A DNA stretch of 64,000 bases from Octadecabacter antarcticus 307 (GCF_000155675.2 NC_020911.1:2346501-2410500), one strand, 5' to 3'; positions 36,046 through 45,992 are shown, counted from the stretch's first letter. The notes: a model not told the origin generated them from the letters alone. Numbers and translations are program-made.

Positions 36046-37214
36046 GGCGGATCAGCATTTTTGGGGCAACGGGGTCGATTGGTCAAAACACCCTTGATCT
36101 GATCCGCCGCAACCCTGATGACTATGATGTGGTGGCCCTGACTGGCGCGCAGAATATTCCGCAATTGATTAAAGATGCCAAAGAGTTACGGGCCAATGTT
36201 GCCGTAACATCTGATCAAACACGGCTTGCTGAATTGCGCGATGGGCTGGCAGGTTCTGGTATCGATGTGGCTGCAGGTGACGCGGCGTTGATCGACGCAG
36301 CTGCGCGCCCTGCGGATTGGATCATGTCGGCCATTGTCGGCGCAGCTGGCCTGAGGCCGGGGTTAGAAGCCCTTAAGCATGGCACAGTTCTGGCGTTGGC
36401 CAATAAGGAATCTTTGGTCACAGCAGGACCTCTTTTAATGGGCGAAGCCAAACGGTTAGGGGCCACAGTTCTTCCAGTTGATTCAGAACATTCGGCGGTG
36501 TTTCAAGCTTTGATTGGCGAAGACATCAAATCTGTGGAACGTATCATTATCACGGCCAGCGGCGGCGCGTTGCGTGATCATCCTTTGACTGCGTTGGACA
36601 GCGTCACTGTCGATGAGGCGTCCAACCACCCGAATTGGGACATGGGGCAACGCATCACGATTGATTCAGCATCCATGTTTAACAAAGCGATGGAATTGAT
36701 TGAAACAAAAGAATTTTTTGGCGTCAAGCCGGAGGAGATCGAAACGATTATTCATCCAGAAAGCCTGATCCACGCGCTTGTTGGTTTTAGGGACGGTGCG
36801 TTAATGGCCCATGTGGGTCCGCCAGATATGCGCCATGCCATTGGCTTTGCGCTGAATTGGCCGGACCGCAAAGACCTGCCTGTGCAACGCCTCGACCTTG
36901 CACAGATCGGTCAGCTGAATTTCCGCGCACCAGATTTGGCGCGCTATCCAGCCCTCGCGATTGCGCAAAAGGTGATGGAGGCGGGCGGCCTGACGGGTGC
37001 TGTGTTCAATGCCGCCAAGGAACGCGCGCTTGATGGGTTCCTTGCGGGCGCGTGCAGTTTCACCGATATGGCACGCATCGTGTCCCGTGTGGTTGACGTG
37101 ATGTTGTCCAAAGAGGGGCTGCAAAATGCCACGATCACATTAGATAGCGTAAGAGAAGCGGACGCGATGGCGCGCGCGCTAACCGGCGAAGAGATCGCGA
37201 AACAAGAAAGCTAG
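36042..37214 (+). CDS. dxr: 1-deoxy-D-xylulose 5-phosphate reductoisomerase
   Basis: First committed step of the MEP isoprenoid pathway, which feeds UppS in the same operon. 390 residues. NADPH-binding ISIFGATGSIGQNTLDLIRR at the N-terminus; metal and substrate sites in LALANKESLVTAGPLL, VLPVDSEHSAVFQAL, ITASGGALRDHPL, HPNWDMGQRITIDSASMFNK and IHPESLIHALVGFRDGALM. The start is a TTG that overlaps the cdsA stop by four bases; no ATG is available before the dinucleotide-binding motif, so the rare start is well supported. Confidence 0.96.
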   Translation: MRRISIFGATGSIGQNTLDLIRRNPDDYDVVALTGAQNIPQLIKDAKELRANVAVTSDQTRLAELRDGLAGSGIDVAAGDAALIDAAARPADWIMSAIVGAAGLRPGLEALKHGTVLALANKESLVTAGPLLMGEAKRLGATVLPVDSEHSAVFQALIGEDIKSVERIIITASGGALRDHPLTALDSVTVDEASNHPNWDMGQRITIDSASMFNKAMELIETKEFFGVKPEEIETIIHPESLIHALVGFRDGALMAHVGPPDMRHAIGFALNWPDRKDLPVQRLDLAQIGQLNFRAPDLARYPALAIAQKVMEAGGLTGAVFNAAKERALDGFLAGACSFTDMARIVSRVVDVMLSKEGLQNATITLDSVREADAMARALTGEEIAKQES

Positions 37215-37217
37215 GCT

Positions 37218-38552
37218 GTGGATTTTATGACCAACCTGATCCCGTCGTTCGGGAATATCGCATTTACGATGCTGTTCTTTGTGATTGCCTTGTCGATCAT
37301 CGTGGCGATCCATGAATACGGTCATTACATCGTCGGGCGGTGGTCGGGCATCCATGCGGATGTGTTTTCCGTCGGCTTCGGTAAGGTCATCTGGAGCGGC
37401 ACGGACAAGCGTGGCACCGTCTGGCAGATCGCCGCCTTGCCGTTTGGCGGGTATGTGAAATTCAAGGGCGACAGCAATGCGGCGTCCGTGGGCGGCGATG
37501 AAAATGTCATATCAGGACGCGATACGATGCTCGGTGCGCCGCTTTGGGCCCGTTCTGCGACCGTCGCGGCAGGCCCGATCTTTAATTTCATCCTGTCATT
37601 CTTCGTGTTCATGGGGATTTTGCTTTTTCAAGGGCAGCCGATCACGCCGCTGACCATTTCGTCTTTGCCGGGCTTTCCCGTCAGCATCGAGCAGCAGCTA
37701 GAACCTGGCGACCGCATTTTGAGGGTCGAAGGCGTGGCGTTAAATTATCCGGATGGTTTTCTTGCGGCGGTCAGCGACGTGCCATCGCAGCCTTCGGTGG
37801 AGTATGAAATTGAGCGGAACGGGGAGCGCATGTTGGTGCGTGGCCCGCAACCGCAGCCTGCCTATGTGCAATCGATCACACCGCGTTCTGCGGCGGACGA
37901 TGCTGATCTGCGGATTGGCGACGTCATTGTCAGCTTGAATGGCATAGCTGTGTACCAGTTCGGCGATTTGATTACGATTGTAAACGAAACCCGCGCACAA
38001 CCGATTGAACTGGTTGTCTGGCGTGACAGTGAGACGTTCACGACCACGCTCACGCCGCGTCTGATGGCGATACCGCAGGCGGACGGGTCGATGAAGGATG
38101 AACCCAAGCTCGGCATTGGTAATGGCGGGCTATTCTTTGAACCCGCGACCACAGATGTCGGCATCGGCGAATCTATGAAGTTGGCAATCCAGCAGGTCTG
38201 GTTCATCATCAAACAATCCCTCAACGGGCTGAAGCAGATGATTATCGGTAATATCAACACCTGCAATCTGAGCGGGCCAGTGGGAATCGCCGAAACATCG
38301 GGGTCCATGGCCAGCCAAGGCACGCTGGCTTTCATCAGCTTTATTGCAGTTCTTTCGACGGCTGTGGGCCTGCTGAATCTATTCCCGATTCCTATTCTGG
38401 ACGGTGGACACCTGTGTTTTCACGCCTATGAAGCGTTGACAGGAAAAATGCCAAGCGACGGTGCGCTGCGGATTCTTATGGCGATCGGGCTAGCCTTGAT
38501 TGGAACGTTGATGCTGTTTGCGATCGGCAATGATCTGCTGTTTTGCCCTTAA
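37218..38552 (+). CDS. rseP: RIP metalloprotease RseP (site-2 protease)
   Basis: Inner-membrane zinc protease that cleaves anti-sigma factors and remnant signal peptides within the membrane. 444 residues. HEYGH zinc motif at 32-36 inside the first helix, a circularly permuted PDZ pair (about 115-300; PRSAADDADLRIGDVIVSLN), and the C-terminal helix motif LLNLFPIPILDGGHL, which supplies the third zinc ligand. GTG at 37218 used; an ATG nine bases later is an equal alternative. Four bases after dxr and upstream of bamA, its standard place. Confidence 0.95.
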   Translation: MDFMTNLIPSFGNIAFTMLFFVIALSIIVAIHEYGHYIVGRWSGIHADVFSVGFGKVIWSGTDKRGTVWQIAALPFGGYVKFKGDSNAASVGGDENVISGRDTMLGAPLWARSATVAAGPIFNFILSFFVFMGILLFQGQPITPLTISSLPGFPVSIEQQLEPGDRILRVEGVALNYPDGFLAAVSDVPSQPSVEYEIERNGERMLVRGPQPQPAYVQSITPRSAADDADLRIGDVIVSLNGIAVYQFGDLITIVNETRAQPIELVVWRDSETFTTTLTPRLMAIPQADGSMKDEPKLGIGNGGLFFEPATTDVGIGESMKLAIQQVWFIIKQSLNGLKQMIIGNINTCNLSGPVGIAETSGSMASQGTLAFISFIAVLSTAVGLLNLFPIPILDGGHLCFHAYEALTGKMPSDGALRILMAIGLALIGTLMLFAIGNDLLFCP

Positions 38553-38653
38553 CGCCCCATCCGAGAAATAACGGTCATTCCATCGTGATGCCAAGATATT
38601 GCCACATTCCTCTGGTCAGATGAATCTGAGTTATTCCAAACAAGGATAAGGCA

Positions 38654-38779
38654 ATGCGAACGATTACAGCTGGATATTATGGCGTAAGTCTACTTGTGAA
38701 TCTCAATTGGGATCGCTTGATTTATCTTGGCACGATTGTCGCGGCACTTGGACTAGGAACATGGGTCGGATCGCTGTAA
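38654..38779 (+). CDS. 41-residue small hydrophobic protein upstream of bamA
   Basis: A short gene in the 380-base gap between rseP and bamA. It starts MRTITAGYYGVSLLVNLNWD and ends with one hydrophobic segment (LIYLGTIVAALGLGTWVGSL). The ATG is preceded by AAGGATAAGG, a good ribosome binding site. It has at most one or two membrane helices; no family is recognised. Reality rests on the ribosome binding site, membrane-like composition and its placement in an otherwise empty gap. Confidence 0.55.
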   Translation: MRTITAGYYGVSLLVNLNWDRLIYLGTIVAALGLGTWVGSL

Positions 38780-38872
38780 TAGCGGCGCCAATCTGAAGTT
38801 CCACAAAATCTAGCTTACTTGGCATTATTTCGCGCGTCCGTCAGTTGGTTCTGATCGGCGCGTTTGTTGCTT

Positions 38873-38901
38873 TTGACAAGGCCCCATAGCACGGGTAGAC
38901 C
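38873..38901 (+). promoter_or_regulatory. Candidate sigma-70 promoter for bamA
   Basis: TTGACA at 38873-38878 and TAGACC at 38896-38901 with a 17-base spacer, 34 bases before the bamA ATG. The -35 is perfect, the -10 matches three of six. It would let bamA-ompH-fabZ-lpxA be expressed apart from rseP. Confidence 0.45.
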
Positions 38902-38934
38902 GGACTTACTTGGGATGGTCAAACGAGCAAAAAA

Positions 38935-41274
38935 ATGAACAATGCGCTGCACGCTTTTAACAAAAATTTGGAACGTATGCGGGTCATGACCCGAGGGTGG
39001 GCTTTGATTGCTGCCTTGCTTGTGTCAGGGATGATGGCGCTGGCCAGCCCTGTTTCTGCGCAAGATTTCAACTTTTCAAACGTTTCTGTTGAGGGAAACC
39101 AGCGGATCGAAACCGCGACAATCCTGACGTATTTGGGATTTGGTCAGGGCGAAGCCGTAACGGCCGGTGCTGTGAACGACGCCGCCCAACGGATTCGCGC
39201 AACTGGCCTGTTTGAAGCCGTCGATGTGGTGCCGCAGGGGCGCACGTTGATTATTCGCGTAGCAGAATTCCCGACCGTCAATCAGATCGCATTTGAGGGC
39301 AACAGCCGAATTCGCGATGCAGAATTGGGTGCCGTTGTGCGCAGCCAACCCCGCCGCGTCTATAGCCCCAGCCAAGCGGAGGCCGATACCGCCGCGATCT
39401 CGCAGGTCTATGCCGACCAAGGTCGGATCAACGCCACAGTCACACCGCGCATTATCCAGCGATCCGACAACCGTGTCGATCTGGTGTTCGAGGTCTTTGA
39501 GGGTGGCTTGACCGAAGTTGAGCGCATCAGTTTTGTTGGCAACCGCGCCTTTGGAGAAAGCCGTCTGCGCCGCGTGTTGGAAACCAAGCAGGCGGGACTC
39601 CTGCGTGCTTTGATCAATCGCGATACATTTATTGCCGATCGCGTGGCGTTCGATCAACAAGTGTTGACCGACTTCTATCAGTCGCGCGGCTACGTCGATT
39701 TTCAGGTGCAGAATGTCGACGTGTCCCTGACACGCGAACGCGATGCCTACCTTATTACGTTTAACGTGCAAGAAGGGCAGAAGTTCGAATTTGGCAATTT
39801 AACTGTGACATCCGAAGTGACCGGGGCTGATCCTGCCATATACGAGGACGCGTTGCGTTTGCGCACTGGCGCGACCTATTCGCCGGAACTGATCGAACGC
39901 GACATCACACGCTTGGAACTTCTGGCCCTACGCCAGGGACTAAACTTTGTGCGCGCTGATCCGCGCGTCACGCGCAATGATCGCACGTTGACGCTGGACG
40001 TCGAATTCGCGTTGGTCAATGGTCCGCGCATCTTTGTTGAACGCATCGATATTGAAGGCAACAACACCACGCTGGACCGCGTTATCCGGTCGCGATTTGA
40101 TGTGGTCGAAGGCGACCCTTTTAACCCGCGCCAAATCCGTGAAAGCGCAGAACGCATCCGCGCCTTGGGATTTTTCGGCACGGCTAATGTGGACGCCCGC
40201 GAGGGATCCAGTCCTGATCAGGTGGTGATTGATGTAGACGTCACAGAGGCGCCGACAGGATCGCTGTCGTTTGGCGGTAACTTCTCAACGGACAATGGTT
40301 TCAGCCTGTTGGCCCGCTTTAACCAGCGCAATTTCTTGGGTCGTGGTCAATCGCTGAGTTTCAGTGTGCAAGGCGGCGTGGACAATCAGAATTTCTCGTT
40401 CAGTTTTACAGAACCTCGCCTTTTGGGGCGCGATCTGAGCTTTGGGATCGATACCAGTTATCGGTCAACCGATAGCCAAAACGCGCTTTACGACACGACG
40501 CGTGCGTCGTTGCGGCCACGCATTGGGTTCCCTATCAGCGAAAACGGCCGTCTGACCCTGTACTTCGCCTATGATCACACTGAAGTTACGAATTACACGA
40601 CGACAGGGGCGCCGTCGCCGTTCATCCTAGCGGACGAGGCGCAGGGTGGGATCGGGACCAGCGCGCTTGGCTATGGTTACAGCTATGACACCCGTCGCAC
40701 GGGGTTGAATCCAAACGCTGGTGTTCTGTTTCGCTTTGGGCAGGAATTCGGATTTGGCGACAGCAGCTTTATCGAAACCACCGCAGAGTTGGCGGCCCAG
40801 ACCAGCGTTTTGTCCGAAGTAGTGACATTGCGCGCGACGATTGAAGGTGGCCTCTTGAGCTACACGAGCGGCGACAGTCGGGTCACGGACCGTTATTTTC
40901 TAAGCAGCGGCACCATGCGTGGTTTTGAACCCGGTGGTATTGGGCCACGCGACGATACATTTGGCAGTGATAAGGATGCACTCGGAGGCAACGCCTTTGC
41001 TGTCGTGCGCCTTGAGGCGGAATTCCCGTTGGGCTTGCCGGAAGAATACGGCATTTCGGGCGGTGTGTTCCTTGATTACGGGTCTGTATGGGACGTGGGC
41101 AGCAGTGCTGGTCCGGTTCTGTACGATGATTTCACGCCGCGCACAGTTGCGGGTGTATCGATCTTCTGGAACACACCAATCGGCCCGCTGCGGTTCAACT
41201 ATACCGAACCGTTGGATGTGCAGGCGAACGACCAAATCCAGCAGTTTGATGTGACGATCTCAACGGACTTCTGA
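38935..41274 (+). CDS. bamA: Outer membrane protein assembly factor BamA
   Basis: Core of the BAM complex that folds beta-barrel proteins into the outer membrane. 779 residues. The signal peptide is long, with about 20 residues before the hydrophobic core and an end at ALASPVSAQD (about 43). Five POTRA domains occupy about 45-420 (first: FSNVSVEGNQRIETATILTY), and a 16-strand barrel the rest (for example RFNQRNFLGRGQSLSFSVQG; RGFEPGGIGPRD, the conserved VRGF-type loop-6 motif reads MRGF; final strand ending FDVTISTDF with the C-terminal Phe signal). One base overlap with the ompH gene (TGATG). Confidence 0.96.
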   Translation: MNNALHAFNKNLERMRVMTRGWALIAALLVSGMMALASPVSAQDFNFSNVSVEGNQRIETATILTYLGFGQGEAVTAGAVNDAAQRIRATGLFEAVDVVPQGRTLIIRVAEFPTVNQIAFEGNSRIRDAELGAVVRSQPRRVYSPSQAEADTAAISQVYADQGRINATVTPRIIQRSDNRVDLVFEVFEGGLTEVERISFVGNRAFGESRLRRVLETKQAGLLRALINRDTFIADRVAFDQQVLTDFYQSRGYVDFQVQNVDVSLTRERDAYLITFNVQEGQKFEFGNLTVTSEVTGADPAIYEDALRLRTGATYSPELIERDITRLELLALRQGLNFVRADPRVTRNDRTLTLDVEFALVNGPRIFVERIDIEGNNTTLDRVIRSRFDVVEGDPFNPRQIRESAERIRALGFFGTANVDAREGSSPDQVVIDVDVTEAPTGSLSFGGNFSTDNGFSLLARFNQRNFLGRGQSLSFSVQGGVDNQNFSFSFTEPRLLGRDLSFGIDTSYRSTDSQNALYDTTRASLRPRIGFPISENGRLTLYFAYDHTEVTNYTTTGAPSPFILADEAQGGIGTSALGYGYSYDTRRTGLNPNAGVLFRFGQEFGFGDSSFIETTAELAAQTSVLSEVVTLRATIEGGLLSYTSGDSRVTDRYFLSSGTMRGFEPGGIGPRDDTFGSDKDALGGNAFAVVRLEAEFPLGLPEEYGISGGVFLDYGSVWDVGSSAGPVLYDDFTPRTVAGVSIFWNTPIGPLRFNYTEPLDVQANDQIQQFDVTISTDF

Positions 41275-41897
41275 TGACAGCAACTGTGTTACGATTACTT
41301 GCCAGTCTGATGATTGCGGCCTTTGTGGGGGCCGCAGGTGCGCAACAAACCATCGAAACGCCGGAATTCGAAGTGACTTCTGGCCAACTCGTGACAGCGA
41401 TCCTGACCGTGGACATTGACCGGCTTTTTACACAATCCCAGTTCGGGCAACGCGTGACACAAAGCTACGCGACGCAGCGCGAAGCACTGGCGACGGAAAA
41501 TCGCCGCATCGCTGATGCGTTGCGCGAAGAAGAAATCGCCTTGGCTGCGCAGCGTTCAGAAATGGCCGTAGATGTTTTTCGCACCGAAGCCGAAGATTTT
41601 GACGAAAAAGCACAGAGCATTCGTCGCGCGCAAGATGCCAAAGAGCGCGGGCTCGAAGACACTTTGGCGCAGGGTCGTGATCAATTTCTTGTTGTGACGC
41701 GCCCGGTCTTGGGGCAGTTGATGGTGGATCGCGGGGCTTTTGCTATTCTGGATCGCAGGTCGGTGCTGTTGTCACTGGGCAGCATAGATGTCACCGACGA
41801 TGCGATCGCGCGGATCGACGCGACGATTGGCGACGGGGCGGGCACAGCGCAGGAAATTGGTCCCGATTTGGCCCCAGACACTGCATTCGAAAACTAG
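41274..41897 (+). CDS. OmpH/Skp-family periplasmic chaperone
   Basis: 207-residue periplasmic chaperone of the Skp/OmpH family, which carries unfolded outer-membrane proteins to BamA. Signal peptide at 1-24 ([16 protein letters not shown], then QQ). The central part (about 60-130) is a charged coiled coil ([40 protein letters not shown]). It is directly coupled to bamA by a TGATG junction, the usual bamA-skp arrangement. An acidic tail of about 25 residues follows. Confidence 0.92.
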   Translation: MTATVLRLLASLMIAAFVGAAGAQQTIETPEFEVTSGQLVTAILTVDIDRLFTQSQFGQRVTQSYATQREALATENRRIADALREEEIALAAQRSEMAVDVFRTEAEDFDEKAQSIRRAQDAKERGLEDTLAQGRDQFLVVTRPVLGQLMVDRGAFAILDRRSVLLSLGSIDVTDDAIARIDATIGDGAGTAQEIGPDLAPDTAFEN

Positions 41898-41979
41898 ACC
41901 TACCTTGCCGTGCTCAAGCGGTCTTGTTAGTCAGACTGAACGATACCTTCGGATGCGTCGCGTTCAAATGGAGAACCAC

Positions 41980-42441
41980 ATGTCAGACCCCATCACCTCC
42001 GCCGATATCCAGTTGATCCAACGGATTATTCCCCACCGATATCCGTTCCTTTTGGTGGACAAAGTCATCGATATTGATGGCACATCATCGGCCATAGGCA
42101 TCAAGAATGTCACGATGAACGAGCCGCATTTTCAGGGCCATTTCCCCGGCACGCCGATTATGCCTGGTGTGACGATCATCGAGGCGATGGCGCAGACTTC
42201 TGCCGTCATGGTTGGCGCCACGATGGGGTTGATGGACAAGAATATGCTAATCTATTTCATGGGCATTGATAACTGTAAATTCCGCCGCAAGGTGGTGCCG
42301 GGTGACGTATTGCGCATGACGGTGCAAACCACACGCGGCAGACCCGGTGGCAAAGTCTGGAAATTCAAAGGTGTGGCGACGGTTGATGGTGAACTCGCCG
42401 CAGAAGCGGAATTTACCGCCATGATGGATATTCAGGCTTAA
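41980..42441 (+). CDS. fabZ: 3-hydroxyacyl-[ACP] dehydratase FabZ
   Basis: Dehydrates 3-hydroxyacyl-ACP in fatty acid elongation and competes with LpxA and LpxD for hydroxyacyl-ACP. ATG 41980 with GGAGA seven bases upstream gives 153 residues, normal; a longer upstream reading overlaps ompH in another frame and is not used. Hot-dog fold motifs: [32 protein letters not shown] with the catalytic His, [10 protein letters not shown]. Three bases separate it from lpxA. Confidence 0.96.
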   Translation: MSDPITSADIQLIQRIIPHRYPFLLVDKVIDIDGTSSAIGIKNVTMNEPHFQGHFPGTPIMPGVTIIEAMAQTSAVMVGATMGLMDKNMLIYFMGIDNCKFRRKVVPGDVLRMTVQTTRGRPGGKVWKFKGVATVDGELAAEAEFTAMMDIQA

Positions 42442-42444
42442 TCA

Positions 42445-43224
42445 ATGGCCATTCACCCCTCAGCGATCATCGAAGACGGTGCCGAGATCGGCGCGGATGT
42501 GTCGATTGGCCCATTCTGCGTTGTCGGGCCCAAGGTCGTGCTTGGGGATCGGGTTGAACTGAAATCGCATGTTGTCGTGACGGGTGACACGCAGATTGGC
42601 GCAGACACCACGATCTTTCCGTTTTGCTGCATCGGTGAAATTCCTCAAGATGTGAAATTCAAAGGCGAGGCGGCCAAATTGGTCATCGGTGAACGCAATC
42701 GCATTCGCGAACATGTGACGATGAACTCCGGAACCGAAGGCGGCGGCGGCATCACATCGGTGGGCAATGACGGCTTCTTTCTTGCTGGGTGTCACGTTGC
42801 GCATGACGCGCGGGTTGGCGATCGCGTAATCATCGTCAACCAATCCGCCGTCGCAGGACATTGCATCATCGAAGATGACGTCATCATTGGTGGTCTCTCT
42901 GGCATTCACCAGTTTGTGCGCGTCGGGCGCGGTGCCATCATTGGCGCCGTGACGAAGGTGACCCATGACGTTATTCCACATGGTCTGGTTCAGGGCCCAC
43001 GTGGCGAACTTGACGGGCTGAATCTGGTCGGGTTGAAACGTCGTGGGGTCGATCGCAAAGACATCGCAGCGTTGCGCTTGGCGTTCCAGACCCTAAAGGA
43101 CGGGGAGGGGTCTTTCATGGATCGCGCCCGTCGATTGGGCGCCGAAAGTGAAAGTAAGCATGTGTCCGAAATGGTGGATTTCATCTTGGGTGAAACAGAT
43201 CGCAGTTTCCTGACGCCGAGGTAG
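42445..43224 (+). CDS. lpxA: UDP-N-acetylglucosamine O-acyltransferase
   Basis: First lipid A step: 3-O-acylation of UDP-GlcNAc. 259 residues, normal length. Left-handed beta-helix of hexapeptide repeats at about 1-190 (AEIGADVSIGPFCVVGPKVV), catalytic His in GCHVAHDARVGDRVIIVNQS, and the helical C-terminal domain (about 195-259; LNLVGLKRRGVDRKDIAALR). It is in the fabZ-lpxA-lpxI-lpxB operon. Confidence 0.97.
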   Translation: MAIHPSAIIEDGAEIGADVSIGPFCVVGPKVVLGDRVELKSHVVVTGDTQIGADTTIFPFCCIGEIPQDVKFKGEAAKLVIGERNRIREHVTMNSGTEGGGGITSVGNDGFFLAGCHVAHDARVGDRVIIVNQSAVAGHCIIEDDVIIGGLSGIHQFVRVGRGAIIGAVTKVTHDVIPHGLVQGPRGELDGLNLVGLKRRGVDRKDIAALRLAFQTLKDGEGSFMDRARRLGAESESKHVSEMVDFILGETDRSFLTPR

Positions 43225-43231
43225 TGGGGCG

Positions 43232-44032
43232 ATGACATTCGCATTGATCGCAGGTTTGGGCGGGTTGCCGACCGCTTTGGCGGCCACGTTGCGCGCACAG
43301 GGTCGCACTGTAATTATCTGCGAAATGCGGGGTTTTGTGTCCGAGGTGGATGGTGATTTTCACCGCATCGCGTTCAGTTTCGAAACACTCGGCACATTTC
43401 TTGCGGCTTTGAAAACCGCAGGTGTGACGGATGTTTGCATGGCCGGTGCCGTTCAGCGCCCCAAAGTTGACCCATCCCTCATTGACGGAGCCACGCTGCC
43501 GCTTGTTCCACGATTGATGGCGGCGATGGCCAAAGGCGATAATGGCACCCTGAGCGCGATTGTCGCATTGTTTGAAGAACAGGGGTTTGCTGTCGTCGGC
43601 GCGCATGACATTGCGCCTGAACTATTGCCGATGTCAGGTGTTCACACGCAGGTCGCACCCCCTAATTTTACGACAGGCATCGCCGCAGCGCAAGTTGCGT
43701 TGGCTGACATGGGCCAGCTTGATCAAGGGCAGGCAGTGCTGTTGCGTCGCAGCCACGTCATCGCACGCGAAGATGATCGTGGAACAGCAGCCATGCTGGA
43801 TGATCTACAAACGCGTGGCAACGGGGCGGGTGTCACCCTTTTCAAAGCGCCGAAACCAAATCAAAACATGCGTGTGGACATGCCCCTAATTGGTCCCGAC
43901 ACGGCGCTGCAAGCGGCCGAGGCTGGGTTGGCGGGCATCGTGATTACGCATGGCGGTGTCATGGTTTTGGACCTGCCAGAGGTCATCTCAATCCTTGATG
44001 CGCACGCGATGTTTTTGTGGGTAAAACCGTGA
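43232..44032 (+). CDS. lpxI: UDP-2,3-diacylglucosamine pyrophosphatase LpxI
   Basis: Hydrolyses UDP-2,3-diacylglucosamine to lipid X; it replaces LpxH in alphaproteobacteria. 266 residues of the DUF1009 family: N-terminal Rossmann-like domain (ALIAGLGGLPTALAATLRAQ; DVCMAGAVQRPKVDP) and C-terminal catalytic domain (LDQGQAVLLRRSHVIAREDD; GTAAMLDDL; APKPNQNMRVDMPLIGPDTA; AGIVITHGGVMVLD). Seven bases after lpxA and four bases overlapping lpxB (GTGA). Confidence 0.95.
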   Translation: MTFALIAGLGGLPTALAATLRAQGRTVIICEMRGFVSEVDGDFHRIAFSFETLGTFLAALKTAGVTDVCMAGAVQRPKVDPSLIDGATLPLVPRLMAAMAKGDNGTLSAIVALFEEQGFAVVGAHDIAPELLPMSGVHTQVAPPNFTTGIAAAQVALADMGQLDQGQAVLLRRSHVIAREDDRGTAAMLDDLQTRGNGAGVTLFKAPKPNQNMRVDMPLIGPDTALQAAEAGLAGIVITHGGVMVLDLPEVISILDAHAMFLWVKP

Positions 44033-45177
44033 AGGTGTTCATTATCGCAGGCGAACCATCGGGCGACAAACTTGGCGCAGCGCTGATGGAGGGGCTGATC
44101 ACCGAAGTGGCAGACATCGACTTCGAGGGCATCGGCGGGCCCTTGATGGAAGACTTGAGCCTTGAGAGCATTTTCCCGATGGACGAACTGTCCCTCATGG
44201 GGATCGCGGAAATCCTGCCGAAATACCGCCATCTTAAACGTCGAATTCGCCAGACCGCCGACGCGGTGATTGCCGCCAGGGTGGATGTTTTGATCACCAT
44301 CGACAGTCCCGATTTCTGCCTGCGTGTGGCGCGATTGGTTAAGGCCGGATCTAACATTCGTACCGTGCACTACGTCGCCCCAACAGTCTGGGCGTGGCGC
44401 CCCAAACGGGCGGTGAAAATGGCAAGCTACATCGACCATGTCCTCGCATTGTTCCCGTTTGAGCCCCCCTACATGGAGGCGGCGGGTATTGCATGCGATT
44501 TTGTCGGCCATCCTGTTGCTGCCGAACCGCCTGTGACTGCCGATGAAATTGACGCTTTCAAAGCGAAATTTGACATAACTCAAATGCCAGTGCTTTCGAT
44601 CTTGCCAGGGTCACGCAGGTCTGAAATCACCCGCCTCGGGGGGACGTTTAATGCTTCATTTGAACGTGTCGCTGCGACGTTCGGGACGGTCTTGGTTCCT
44701 ACATTGACCCATTTGTTTGATGCCGTTGAAGGCGCGTTGCCGCTGCAGGGGGCTTCGACCCGCTGTATTGTGTTAGGGGAAGGGATGTCGGCTGCATCCG
44801 CCGCGCGTGAACGACTGGTCGCAATGGCCTGTTCGGATGTTGCGCTGGCGGCGTCCGGTACTGTTTCCTTGGAATTGGCCGCCGCCCGAACGCCGATGGT
44901 GATCGCCTATGATATGAATTGGTTAAGCCGCCAGATCATCAGTCGCATGTATTTGCCGGACACGGTGACGTTGGTAAATCTGGTCTCGGAAACCCGCGTC
45001 GTACCCGAATTTATCGGGTACGATTGCAAACCTGCACCGATTGCAGCGGCGCTCATGGCTGCGGTTGCGGACCCAGCAGCGCAGCTTGACGCGCTCGATC
45101 TCACGATGGACCGTTTGGGGCGCGGCGGTGACGCACCCGGATTGCGGGCCGCACGCGCTGTGATCGCGCGCCTTTAG
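44029..45177 (+). CDS. lpxB: Lipid-A-disaccharide synthase
   Basis: Joins UDP-2,3-diacylglucosamine and lipid X to the lipid A disaccharide. The GTG at 44029, overlapping the lpxI stop, gives 382 residues and the exact family start MKVFIIAGEPSGDKLGAALM; an in-frame GTG four codons upstream is less likely. Other motifs: FEGIGGPLMEDLSLESIF, VLITIDSPDFCLRVARLVK, YVAPTVWAWRPKRAVKMASY, ASGTVSLELAAARTPMVIAY. Last gene of the lipid A operon. Confidence 0.95.
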   Translation: MKVFIIAGEPSGDKLGAALMEGLITEVADIDFEGIGGPLMEDLSLESIFPMDELSLMGIAEILPKYRHLKRRIRQTADAVIAARVDVLITIDSPDFCLRVARLVKAGSNIRTVHYVAPTVWAWRPKRAVKMASYIDHVLALFPFEPPYMEAAGIACDFVGHPVAAEPPVTADEIDAFKAKFDITQMPVLSILPGSRRSEITRLGGTFNASFERVAATFGTVLVPTLTHLFDAVEGALPLQGASTRCIVLGEGMSAASAARERLVAMACSDVALAASGTVSLELAAARTPMVIAYDMNWLSRQIISRMYLPDTVTLVNLVSETRVVPEFIGYDCKPAPIAAALMAAVADPAAQLDALDLTMDRLGRGGDAPGLRAARAVIARL

Positions 45178-45215
45178 TCCGCAACCATAACGAACCACTG
45201 ACAGGAGAGAAACCA

Positions 45216-45992
45216 ATGCCCGCACCGACAAACGATTTGAAAATGGCGCTTGAGCGTCGTGACACCCAATGTGGCCTCTGGTTGGCGCTTGCCAATGAGG
45301 CGATCGCAGAAATCGCAGGCAAGGCCGGGTTTGATTGGTGTTTGATCGACGCCGAACACGGTCCTAACACGCTCACCACGATTGGAGCGCAGCTTCGCGC
45401 GCTTGCTGGCACGCCCGCACATGCGGTGGTGCGGGTGCCGATGGGTGAAGATTGGATGCTCAAACAGGTGCTCGACCTTGGGGTTCAGACGGTGGTGGTT
45501 CCGATGGTGAGCACGGCCGCGCAAGCCGCGCAAGTCGCAGCTGCCGTGCGCTACCCGAATTCAATTTCTGGCGCCGGATCACGTGGTATGGGGGCGGTGC
45601 TTGCGCGGGCGTCCGGCTACGGTGAAATTGTTGATTATGTCAGGTCCGCCAATGATCAGATTTTTCTGTTCGTGCAGATCGAAAGCGCGCAAGCGGTTGC
45701 GAATATCGATGCCATTGTTGCAACACCCGGTGTGGACGGCGTGTTTGTCGGCCCCGCAGACCTCAGCGCGGATATGGGCTTTGTCGGCCAAATGGATGCG
45801 CCAGACGTTATTGCCGCGATTGACCACGTTTACGCCCGCGTAAAGGCAGCAGGAAAGGTTATTGGCACAATCGCGTTTGATGAAAATGATTTTCAGGCTC
45901 AAATCGACAGGGGCGTCACGTTCCTCGGGCTTGGTGGTGACGGCGTCTTGGTGCAAAAGTCGCTGCGCGCTCTGGCTGCCAGAGCGCCCTAG
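45216..45992 (+). CDS. HpcH/HpaI-family aldolase
   Basis: Class II pyruvate aldolase resembling 4-hydroxy-2-oxoheptanedioate aldolase (HpaI) and related 2-keto-3-deoxy sugar acid aldolases. 258 residues, TIM barrel. Metal- and substrate-site motifs: GFDWCLIDAEHGPNTLTT, GVQTVVVPMVSTAAQAAQVA, SGAGSRGMGAVLARASGYGE, LFVQIESAQAVANIDAI and GVFVGPADLSADMG. AGGAGAG lies upstream of the ATG. No aromatic-degradation genes are near, so the physiological substrate is open. A gene-end element follows the stop codon directly. Confidence 0.92.
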   Translation: MPAPTNDLKMALERRDTQCGLWLALANEAIAEIAGKAGFDWCLIDAEHGPNTLTTIGAQLRALAGTPAHAVVRVPMGEDWMLKQVLDLGVQTVVVPMVSTAAQAAQVAAAVRYPNSISGAGSRGMGAVLARASGYGEIVDYVRSANDQIFLFVQIESAQAVANIDAIVATPGVDGVFVGPADLSADMGFVGQMDAPDVIAAIDHVYARVKAAGKVIGTIAFDENDFQAQIDRGVTFLGLGGDGVLVQKSLRALAARAP

